From an uncultured Sphingomonadaceae bacterium (lineage in GTDB: Bacteria > Pseudomonadota > Alphaproteobacteria > Sphingomonadales > Sphingomonadaceae): a DNA stretch of 64,000 nt. The notes beneath the pieces were generated by a model. It ran no database searches and had not been told where the DNA came from. It worked only from the letters and a program-made list of their open reading frames with translations. Position 1 is the first letter of the stretch. Every line of letters starts with the position of its first letter. This document shows positions 44,164-51,754 of the stretch, piece by piece. The stretch is from the NCBI GenBank assembly GCA_903871605.1, contig CAIQHF010000022.1:102526-166525 (forward strand), read 5' to 3'. Made by a program: the position numbers and the translations under genes.

Positions 44164-44487
44164 TCAATCGGCCGGATTCCAGATGATCGCGAAGGCGTCC
44201 TCGTCATCCTGGCCGGCGGCGCGGCCGAGATTGGCGTAGAGCCTGCGCGGTCCGAATTCGGGGGCGGCGAGGCTGAGCGAGACATAGTCCTTGCCCGACA
44301 CCTCGCCAGTGCGGATCCAGCCTGCGCCGACCTCGACCCCGCCTGCACTGACCCGGTAGTCAGGTTGCGTCTCCGACGCCTTGCCGCGGTTGGGAATGAT
44401 CTCGACCTCGGCGCGGATCGAGAGGGTCTTGAGCTGGCCCTTGAAGCTGCCGTTGGCCTGCTTGGTGACATATCCGATGGCGGGCAT
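44164..44487 (-). CDS. DUF736 family protein
   Basis: A 107-residue DUF736 protein, starting MPAIGYVTKQANGSFKGQLKTL and ending LGRAAGQDDEDAFAIIWNP. It is a small OB-fold-like protein almost always found in Trb-type integrative elements and plasmids of Alphaproteobacteria; biochemical role unknown. It is read leftward, about 110 bases upstream of the MNT-HEPN gene. Confidence 0.93.
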   Translation of the reverse strand: MPAIGYVTKQANGSFKGQLKTLSIRAEVEIIPNRGKASETQPDYRVSAGGVEVGAGWIRTGEVSGKDYVSLSLAAPEFGPRRLYANLGRAAGQDDEDAFAIIWNPAD

Positions 44488-45023
44488 GATGTAGTCCTTT
44501 CGATGATCTCACCCGAACCTGTTCCGGGCGATGGACAGACCGCAAGGACCGGGCAAGCCGGCACGCGAACCGTCAGGCCGGAGCGCAGCGGAGGACCGGA
44601 GCGAAAGAGGCTATTTGGAGCGCCAAGCGACCGCGAGGAGCCCGTGCACACGGGCGGGGAAATAGCCTCGATACGCGATGGTTTCGCGGTGACGGCGTCC
44701 GGTCCAGGTCGTTGGCCAAGCAGCCGGACAGGATCGGGATAAAGCGAGATACGGGACGGATCTGCCGATCGGAGATGAGGCGAAAGGACGGCGCGGTTGG
44801 AAGGCGCGCGTGTGTCCGAGCGCGCAAGACCGAGAGCGACAGCGACGACGGCATAGGCGAGACGGACAGCCGACAGTGAGCGGTCGCGGCGGCATGGAGT
44901 CGCCTGGCAAGCGACCCCGGGCATGGTGGCCAGACGTCGATCGCCTGCGTACCCCGGCCGGATGGACGCTTGCTAGCGCGCGTCGCGATGGGCAGGGACG
45001 GCGTCCACAACGAGGAAAAGACC
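44488..45023. other. Non-coding core region with nested inverted repeats
   Basis: About 535 bases between divergent small genes, with no convincing ORF. It contains the nested inverted repeats listed separately and lies among core transfer and maintenance genes, so it is one of two places I would look for oriT. Confidence 0.5.
44607..44669. repeat. Nested inverted repeats (oriT or structured-RNA candidate)
   Basis: Outer arms GAGGCTATTT (44607-44616) and AAATAGCCTC (44660-44669) are exact complements. Inside the loop lies a second perfect hairpin GCCCGTG-CA-CACGGGC at 44640-44655. No coding function is visible. Confidence 0.65.
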
Positions 45024-45293
45024 ATGGCACGCCAACTGGAACTCGATCAGGCCAGCGTCGTCGACAATGACGTCGCGCGCCAGATCGAATTCACCGCCGA
45101 GATCGATGGCGACGATCGCGATTTTGCCGTCAAATATGGCGTGCTCAAGGAATTGAGCGGCGACGAGCCCGAGGACGATGCGCTCGAATTGTTCGAGCGG
45201 TTCGGCGACGAGATATTGGACATCTGCGGTGACGCGGCCGCCCGACAGCCGTCGGCCGATATCGTCACGATCGATGAGGGTGATCTCGAGTAG
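45024..45293 (+). CDS. Small acidic element protein (DUF1488-like?)
   Basis: An 89-residue acidic protein beginning MARQLELDQASVVDNDVARQ. It contains FTAEIDGDDRDFAVKYGVLKELSG and ALELFERFGDEILDICGDAA. The pattern faintly resembles DUF1488, but I am not sure. ATG 45024 has GAGGAAAAG upstream. Divergent from DUF736 across the structured gap. Confidence 0.55.
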   Translation: MARQLELDQASVVDNDVARQIEFTAEIDGDDRDFAVKYGVLKELSGDEPEDDALELFERFGDEILDICGDAAARQPSADIVTIDEGDLE

Positions 45294-45457
45294 CGCCGCG
45301 TTGCCGCGCCATGGCGTGGGGACGCCGCTTCATCAACGCGCGTAGCGCACCGACGCGAAAGCAGACTGGCGTGCCCCAGCGCGCGGTGCTTCTTCGTGCG
45401 CCGCGTGCCCTGAATGCGCATCGCGCCCGGCGCGGACGTCTCCATGGACGCGCGAGA

Positions 45458-45631
45458 TCAACGCCCCCGCTCACGCCGCAAGGCACGATCTGCCTCGTCG
45501 ATCGCGCGAAGCAGCCCGCCAAAGCAAGGGGTTTCGTCGACCGGGTAGATGCGCGCGAAATCCGAACCGAGCTTCGCCACGTCGCCCGCGGTCAGCAACC
45601 CCAACGCAATGATCCCGTTCCTTTGACCCAC
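45458..45631 (-). CDS. Short hypothetical element protein
   Basis: A 57-residue protein if it begins at GTG 45631. The core ALGLLTAGDVAKLGSDF and YPVDETPCFGGLLRAIDEADRAL looks like a short conserved protein found beside parB/ardC in sphingomonad elements, from memory. No function known. The track ORF extends 41 codons upstream without support. Confidence 0.5.
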   Translation of the reverse strand: MGQRNGIIALGLLTAGDVAKLGSDFARIYPVDETPCFGGLLRAIDEADRALRRERGR

Positions 45632-45889
45632 AACATTCTTCCCGCATAAACCTGGATTAGTAACACCTCGGTCGCCGATTGGGGTCCGCAGCGAGCGCGC
45701 TGGTCTATCAAGATCAGTAAAAAATTGCGGATCGGTGGTCCTGGGCGCCCGCATAGCGGCACGGCTCGATCGGTGGACGGTTGATGTCCCGATAAAAAGC
45801 CGCGCGCCGCGGCCGGAACGCCGTGGCGCGCGGCCGGCTTCGATCCCGAAAAGAGGGGTGGCATCGCCACCCCTCCCCTCACCCTTCGG

Positions 45890-47770
45890 TCAGGCTGCCA
45901 GCGGAAGGGCAGCGACCGCGCCGGACGGTTCCGGCTCGGGCGCGGCCAGCACGAGCGGCGACGGCGCATCGGGGTCGGGCCGTGGCGGGGCCATCCGCGC
46001 CGCCTCGGCTTTCGCGTACGCCGCGACCGTGCCGACGCCGCCGCGTGTGGTATAGGCTGACGGCGGGAACGCCATCCAGCGCGGCACCCAGCGCTCGACC
46101 TTGGTCCGCCCGTCGCTTCCGTCTAGATGATCGCGGACGATCCGCTTCAATACCTTGGCGGGTTCGTTCGTATTGGCGCGCGCGATGCTGTCGCCCGCCA
46201 CCTCGACGACGATCCGCTGCATGACCTCGCGGTCGCGGATCAGGTCGAAGAAGACGCCGTCCGCCTGCCAGACGGCCGCCAGGTCGACACCGATGTGGAG
46301 TCCTATGACCTCGACGGCGGCGCTGCCCGCCGCCAGCGTCTCGCCCATCACGATGGTGACGATCTCCAGCACGATGCTGTCGGGCAGATCGAGCAGCCTG
46401 AACAGCAGCGCCGACAGCCGGTCGCCGGTCTGGTCATGCGCCCCTCCGCCGGAGACGGTCGGCTCGTCGTCGGACAGACCGAGCACGCCCAGCACCGCGC
46501 GGCGGCGCCGGTCGAAATCGGCCTCGGCGACGCAGGATATCACGCTCTCGCGGACATCCTCGTTGCGAGTGGCATGCGGCTCGTGCGAGACCCGCCAGAG
46601 CGGCGATCCGACGATCGCGTGCGCCACCATCAGACGCAGCGCGACACCGGGGTGACCGGTGAGCGCGGCGCGGACGGCGGCGTGGCGGTGCAGGTCGATA
46701 TAGGTCTGCATAGTGGCGGTCACTTCGGGCCGAGCGGCCTTGCGGTCGGGAGCATCGCCCTCGCCCTTCGGGACCCGCCGCGCCTCGGCGCGGCTGACAT
46801 AGCCTTCATGGAAGACGACCTCGCCGCTCGCGCGGACATCGGCATAGACCCGGCCACCTTTCCGCTTGGGCGTCTTCTCATATTCCCATGCCGCGAAATG
46901 CTCGGACGCAGGCACGACCACGACATCGCTCCATCCGGCCTCGACATAGGCCGTCGTCCGCGCCTCGATCGCAGCATGCTGTGCGGTCCAGAAGCCGTCG
47001 GCATCGGCGAAATAGGCATCCTCGCCGAACAGGTCGGCGATCGTCGCGAGCCCGCTTGCCGCGACATCGAACAGCGCTCGGCCGACCGCGATCGAGTGGC
47101 CGCCGAACAGCCACGCCTTCAACTGGTGGCCGGATGGGCAATAGGCGTCCGTGTCGTCGCGCAGCGCGAGCCACGCCTTCTGCTGCGCCTTGCTCGCCAT
47201 GGTGAGGTGGCGCACCGTGGTGCTGTCTATCTCCTCGTCCCGGTAGAGCGTGCGGAGGCGCGGCAGCAGATTGCCGAGCGCGAGCGTGCGCCGGATGACG
47301 AGCGGCGGGAGCCCGAAGGTCGCGGACAGGTCGTCGAGCGAACGGCCCTTGCGGACCAACGCTGTGAAGGTCTCCCAGCGGGTGACTTCGTCGGGATCGA
47401 GCCGGGCGATATTCTCGATCAGCGAGGCTTCGAGCGCTGCGGCATCGTCACCCGGCTCGATGATGGCGCACGGCATCGGCTCGATGTCGCCGCCGCTCGA
47501 ACGCCGCTCGTCGGCGACGATCATCGCGGCAACATAGCGTCGCCGCCCCGCGACGATTTCGAACGTCGCATCGCCGGTGTCTTGGGGGGCGACCTCGCCG
47601 TCACCCGAGCGCGACGCCGACCCCGCGGCGAGGCGCACGAGGATCGGGACGAGCACGCCGCGTGCGCGCACCGAGGGCAGGATATCGGCAACGTCGGGTG
47701 CCTTGCGGCCACCGCGCATATTGGTGCTCGACACCGACAGCTTGCCAAGATCGATATGAGAGAGGATCAT
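45890..47770 (-). CDS. ParB/RepB/Spo0J-type nuclease-domain protein
   Basis: A 626-residue ParB-like protein. The N-terminal ParB domain (residues about 8-110) has NMRGGRKAPDVADILPSVRARG, FEIVAGRRRYVAAMIV and ALEASLIENIARLDPDEVTRWE, followed by an HTH-like region (SLDDLSATFGLPPLVIRRTLALGNLLP). The long C-terminal half is element-specific. These large ParB proteins occur in integrative elements and plasmids and may act in maintenance or as regulators. No parA is nearby. ATG 47770 is chosen because the ParB domain begins here; the track ORF runs back into ardC. Confidence 0.88.
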   Translation of the reverse strand: MILSHIDLGKLSVSSTNMRGGRKAPDVADILPSVRARGVLVPILVRLAAGSASRSGDGEVAPQDTGDATFEIVAGRRRYVAAMIVADERRSSGGDIEPMPCAIIEPGDDAAALEASLIENIARLDPDEVTRWETFTALVRKGRSLDDLSATFGLPPLVIRRTLALGNLLPRLRTLYRDEEIDSTTVRHLTMASKAQQKAWLALRDDTDAYCPSGHQLKAWLFGGHSIAVGRALFDVAASGLATIADLFGEDAYFADADGFWTAQHAAIEARTTAYVEAGWSDVVVVPASEHFAAWEYEKTPKRKGGRVYADVRASGEVVFHEGYVSRAEARRVPKGEGDAPDRKAARPEVTATMQTYIDLHRHAAVRAALTGHPGVALRLMVAHAIVGSPLWRVSHEPHATRNEDVRESVISCVAEADFDRRRRAVLGVLGLSDDEPTVSGGGAHDQTGDRLSALLFRLLDLPDSIVLEIVTIVMGETLAAGSAAVEVIGLHIGVDLAAVWQADGVFFDLIRDREVMQRIVVEVAGDSIARANTNEPAKVLKRIVRDHLDGSDGRTKVERWVPRWMAFPPSAYTTRGGVGTVAAYAKAEAARMAPPRPDPDAPSPLVLAAPEPEPSGAVAALPLAA

Positions 47771-47855
47771 CGTCGTCACTCCATGCGAGTGCCGGTCCCG
47801 GCGTTCTGACCGGAAGGACGGGGCCGGCTTAGATTGCGGCGAAACGCGCCGCGCG

Positions 47856-48920
47856 TCAGCCGCCGTGGCCGGGCCCGTCGGGGTCCGGCATCGGCGGAAG
47901 CGGGTGGGATGCGGGATCGCGCCGCGCGAGCAGCCAGTCGGCAGCCTTGCCGGCGGCGCTGGCGGCACGGAAGATCGCGCGGTTGTCGCCGCGCAGCACG
48001 TCGAGCCAGCCGGCGAGGTAGTCCGCGTGGCGGACGGTGGGGACGATGCCGAGGCTCGCGCACAGGAAGGCCGAGCCGAGTTCGGCGATCAACTCCTCGC
48101 GCGCATAATCTTTCGATCCGAAGTCGGTGACGAGCGTGCGCCCGAGGCGGGAGGCGTGACCTGTCGCGTGGCAGAGCTCGTGGAAGGCCGTCCGGTAGAA
48201 ATCGATCTGGTGGAAGAAGGCAGGCTGCGGGGGCAGCTGGACGGTATCGAGCGAGGGAACATAATAAGCCTTGTCGCCGCCGATCCGGACGGAAACCCCG
48301 CTCGCTGCGATCAGCGTTTCGCCGACGGGTATGATCTCGCGCTCGGGCAATGGCAGCGGCTCGGGCGTGAGGCCGGCGGACAGCCCGTCGCACTGCGCGC
48401 GGTTGAACACGGTGAAGCGTTTGAGGAAGGGGATGGCGCGCGCGGCGTCACCGACGTCGGCGGCGCGGGCGCGTTCGGTCTCGGGCGTAAAGCGATCGGC
48501 ATAGACGATCGTGGTGCCGCGCTCGCCTCGGCGGACAGAGCCGCCGGCATCGCGGCATTGCTTGAAGGTCAGCCAGCCTTGCGAGGGATAGCCACGCTCG
48601 ATGACCGCGCCCCACAGGATCAGGACGTTGATCCCGCCATAAGCCCGGCCGGTCGCCGCATTGCGCGGCAGGCCGACGCCCACGCCGCCGCCGTTCGTCG
48701 ACGCCCGCCCCCAAGGTTGGACCCAGGGGAAGCGGCCCGCTTCGAGTTCGGCGATGATCCGACTGGTGACCTCGTCATAGATAGAGGCGCGCGCGGCGTC
48801 GCTGGCGCCGCCCGTACCGACGGACGATCCGAGCCGACCGCCGTGGGTTGCGGGGTCGGTCGCGATGGCGCGCCCCCTGCCCACGGTTTCCGCCGCGTCA
48901 CGAATGCTGGCTTGGCGCAT
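47856..48920 (-). CDS. ardC: ArdC-type antirestriction protein
   Basis: A 354-residue ArdC family protein. The N-terminal ssDNA-binding domain (DUF1738) has SIYDEVTSRIIAELEAGRFPWVQPW, NGGINVLIL-like GGINVLILWGA and WLTFKQCRDAGGSVRRGERG. The C-terminal zincin carries FHELCHATGHASRL (HExxH) and the downstream Glu in REELIAELGSAFLC. It protects incoming single-stranded element DNA against host restriction. ATG 48920 is the family start. Coupled with the downstream ParB-like gene (85 bases apart). Confidence 0.93.
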   Translation of the reverse strand: MRQASIRDAAETVGRGRAIATDPATHGGRLGSSVGTGGASDAARASIYDEVTSRIIAELEAGRFPWVQPWGRASTNGGGVGVGLPRNAATGRAYGGINVLILWGAVIERGYPSQGWLTFKQCRDAGGSVRRGERGTTIVYADRFTPETERARAADVGDAARAIPFLKRFTVFNRAQCDGLSAGLTPEPLPLPEREIIPVGETLIAASGVSVRIGGDKAYYVPSLDTVQLPPQPAFFHQIDFYRTAFHELCHATGHASRLGRTLVTDFGSKDYAREELIAELGSAFLCASLGIVPTVRHADYLAGWLDVLRGDNRAIFRAASAAGKAADWLLARRDPASHPLPPMPDPDGPGHGG

Positions 48921-50163
48921 GATATCCTCCTTGGCCTGCCCCAAAACACAAACCTCCCCGGAGAACGGGGGGTGGGCGGCAGAAGCGACCGGAGAGGCCC
49001 GTGCGAGCGGGCGCCTGCACCCCCCGGGGTCCCCGCCGCGTGCGCGCGGCGGGGTGGGATCAGGGGCGAAATGCAATGGAGCAGCCGAGCGGGCACGCGA
49101 GGCTTGCAGGTGGCCGCGACGGGCCTAGCAGGACGCGCCGTCCACCTCCCGTCTCGCCGGGAGAGACACAATCGGCGCCGCCGCGCCAGCGGCGTCATCA
49201 GCGTGGGCCAAAGGCCCGCGCCACAGCGCCAGCAATCAGCACCGTCAGGCCGAGACGAAGGCTCGGTGGCGGCGTCGCAGACGCGCTATGCGAGTGCGGT
49301 CGCGCGGGCATCGCCGCGCGAGGCGCCCGCTCACTGTTCGCTGGTATCGATCAGCACGGCCCGGTCTTCGGACATCTCGTCAGCGAGCGTTAGCGCACCG
49401 CGACGGGATGGACGTAGCGGGGCTTTGGAGTTGGCGAACTGTCCAGGGTCATCTGCGTCGATCAGATTGTCGCGTGCGACGTTTCCGTCACGGTATCGCG
49501 ATCGTCGGGATCGAATGGGATACGGGGTTCGCGTGCCTCGGGGTCCGCGTCGGCGAAACCGAGCCGGTCAGTTGAAACTGCCGAGCCTCAAGATCGACGA
49601 CCGGAGAATCGATGCGTGATCGAGGCATCGAGGGAGAAGCCACCATACTGCGACAAAGGATATGCGGCGCGGTCTGCATCAGCGTGCGATTATAGATGCA
49701 CCGAGGCAGAGACGACGCGCGATCGCCTGGGTCAGGACGAGCGCGATCTTGGCCGTCGTCTCTTGCGGCGTCCGCTTGTCCGATCGAAGCGTGAGCGTTT
49801 TGCGGCTTGCAATCATGCCCCTGTATTTCCCCCGGCGACGTCCGGATCTCGAGCTGCAACGAAGCGCTTTTCTTCTCGCGTCGGCATCTATAGTCTCGTC
49901 TGCGCACCGGATGACGTCGGGTGCCGAGGCCTGAAATCCTCGCTGTGAAGACATTTCCATCGGGTACACCCGGGTGGCCGACGTGCATGTACAGGCGCTT
50001 CGCGGCGCTAAAGACGGCGGCGCGTGTTTCCAGCATGTTTTCAGCACCCGGGCACCCTGTCGTCTCCTTCGCAGGAGGAGGACGATTTGCACAAACAGGA
50101 TCACCCGAAAGCCTCTTCTTGGCGGCGCGGTCGCTCCATGCACGTCGGCACTGTTTTACGACC
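48921..50163. other. Non-coding stretch between element core and lasso locus
   Basis: About 1.24 kb without a supportable gene. Track ORFs here have no domains and irregular codon use. It contains a strong hairpin at 49031-49054. The left half probably holds the ardC promoter and possibly oriT; the right half, AT-richer, probably holds the promoter of the sigma-factor gene and a junction between core and cargo. Confidence 0.5.
49031..49054. repeat. Perfect GC-rich hairpin
   Basis: CCCCGCCGCG-TGCG-CGCGGCGGGG, 10-base perfect stem, about 110 bases upstream of ardC. No T-run follows, so it is not a clear terminator. Possible regulatory or oriT structure. Confidence 0.55.
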
Positions 50164-50712
50164 ATGAAGCGCGACGACCCACTGCCGCCGGAAGACTGGT
50201 TGGGATATCGCGCCCAGCCGGCGGGGATCGATGCGCTCTATCGGGCGGAGCTGCCCCGGCTGTCGCGGTTCTTCGCGCGTCGGGTCGCCGCCGACGACGT
50301 CCTGGACATGGTGCATGAGGCGTTTCGGCGATTGCTTCGCGTCACGTCCGAACAGAAGACGCCGCTCGATTGCCCGGAAGCCTATCTGAGCCAGGTCGCA
50401 GGCAATCTGGTCCGCGACCAGCATCGTCGCGGGCTGAGCCGGTCGTATGATCGGCACATAGCATTCGATGAAGAAGAGATGGCAGGCTTCGAGCCGCTTG
50501 GACAGCTGGAGTCGCGCGACGCGATCGCCAAGGTCGATGCCGCGCTGCTCGAACTGCCGACCAAGACCCGCGAGATTTTCCTGCTTCACCGGAAGGGCGG
50601 GCATAGTTATGCCGAGATCGCAGCGGCACGGGGATTAAGCGTGAAGGCGGTGGAAAAGCATATCGCAAAGGCCCTGTTCGAATTGCGCCGGCGGTTGAGG
50701 CCGGACGAGTGA
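50164..50712 (+). CDS. ECF sigma factor (FecI-like) of the lasso locus
   Basis: A 182-residue extracytoplasmic-function sigma factor. Region 2 includes LSRFFARRVAADDVLDMVHEAFRRLL and region 4 includes GGHSYAEIAAARGLSVKAVEKHIAKALFELRRRL. In FecI systems the sigma factor is released when the receptor signals through FecR. ATG 50164 is preferred to the long track ORF. The stop overlaps the GTG start of fecR, so translation is coupled. Its likely target is the receptor-isopeptidase operon just downstream. Confidence 0.92.
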   Translation: MKRDDPLPPEDWLGYRAQPAGIDALYRAELPRLSRFFARRVAADDVLDMVHEAFRRLLRVTSEQKTPLDCPEAYLSQVAGNLVRDQHRRGLSRSYDRHIAFDEEEMAGFEPLGQLESRDAIAKVDAALLELPTKTREIFLLHRKGGHSYAEIAAARGLSVKAVEKHIAKALFELRRRLRPDE

Positions 50713-51671
50713 CCCTGTCCTCCGAGGACAGGCGAGAGATCGACCTTGCCCTCGCCGAATGGTTGACTAAACTTGGCGGTGCCGATGGCGATCGGTATCG
50801 GGCTTCGTTCCATCGCTGGCTCGACGAGCGCGTCGAGCATCGCTCCGCCTATGCTGCGTTTCGCGCGACGGATCACGATGTCGAGTTGACCTCGCTACCG
50901 ACACCGCCCCTCCACGATCGTGTCGGGCTTGCCCGAACGCCCTACCTTGTGCAGTTGGCGCTCGCGGCGACGGTCTTGCTCGCCATAGGTTCCGCGGGCA
51001 CCTGGGCATGGCAGCATCATATTAACACTGCGGCATCGGGCACCACTCAAATCGCCGCTGACGACGCGGCTCGGGCGATCGATCTGCCCGACGGTCGACA
51101 CGTGATGCTCGACGCGCATGCGGTGCTGCTGACCTCGCTCGAGGACGACCCGTCCACACTGACGCTGCTCGAGGGGCGCAGCCGGTTTCGCCTTCCTGAG
51201 GGCTCTGCCCGCTTCGTCGTCGCAGCCGGTAACTTGCGGCTGACCGCGCACGGCGCTGTGTTCGATGTCATCGTCGACGACAACGGCGTGCGGATAACGT
51301 CGTTGGGCGGTACGCTAGTGGTCCGCCATCAGGGCGGTCTACCGGCCAGACCGGACATGATACTCAAGCAGGGCGAGCAGCTGGTGGCGAACAGGACGGG
51401 GGATCGGGTGACTGCGGCGGCACCCGACGAGGCAGGCTGGACCTCGGCGCTGCTTCCACTCGACGGCAAGACGCTGGCGGACATTATCGCGATCGGGAAC
51501 CGCCATGGCGGAAAGCCCATCATGCTGGCCGATCCGGCACTTTCAGCGAGGATGGTGCAAGGCCAGTTGCCGGCGACAGACACGCATATATTGGCGCTCC
51601 AGCTCGCCGCGGCCTTCGATCTCGATCTGCACGAAACCAAGCATGGCTATGTGCTCGCAATAAAAACGTGA
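50709..51671 (+). CDS. FecR-type anti-sigma/sigma regulator
   Basis: A 320-residue FecR family protein. The cytoplasmic N-terminal domain (DUF4880) shows LALAEWLTKLGGADGDRYRASFHRWLDERVEHRSAYAAF-type sequence. One membrane helix lies at about 80-99 (LALAATVLLAIGSAGTWAW). The periplasmic FecR domain contains RAIDLPDGRHVMLDAHAVL and LEGRSRFRLPEGSARFVVAAG. The start codon is GTG. It senses the TonB receptor's signalling domain and passes the signal to the adjacent sigma factor. Confidence 0.93.
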   Translation: MTLSSEDRREIDLALAEWLTKLGGADGDRYRASFHRWLDERVEHRSAYAAFRATDHDVELTSLPTPPLHDRVGLARTPYLVQLALAATVLLAIGSAGTWAWQHHINTAASGTTQIAADDAARAIDLPDGRHVMLDAHAVLLTSLEDDPSTLTLLEGRSRFRLPEGSARFVVAAGNLRLTAHGAVFDVIVDDNGVRITSLGGTLVVRHQGGLPARPDMILKQGEQLVANRTGDRVTAAAPDEAGWTSALLPLDGKTLADIIAIGNRHGGKPIMLADPALSARMVQGQLPATDTHILALQLAAAFDLDLHETKHGYVLAIKT

Positions 51672-51754
51672 GACCCCGGTAGGGGTGATTTCGCTTCCTG
51701 CGTCAAGCCGACCGTAAGGGCCGATAACGAGCCCTGAACCGGGGGCTTCATCCT
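51672..51754 (+). promoter_or_regulatory. Candidate ECF-sigma promoter region for the receptor-isopeptidase operon
   Basis: The 83-base gap between fecR and the receptor gene contains CGGTAGGGGTGATTTCG followed after a short spacer by GCGTCA, a layout like FecI-dependent promoters upstream of receptors in sphingomonads (pattern recalled, not computed). A transcription start here would give a leader of about 50 bases. Confidence 0.35.

Noticed and set aside
46127-47809. 560-codon plus-strand ORF
   Set aside because: It lies opposite the ParB-like gene and shows no recognisable protein features.
47865-49619. 584-codon plus-strand ORF
   Set aside because: Antisense to ardC and extends into a low-complexity non-coding area; no domain.
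49488-50165. Minus-strand ORF of 225 codons upstream of the sigma factor
   Set aside because: Composition is unlike neighbouring proteins, with no motif and no ribosome site.
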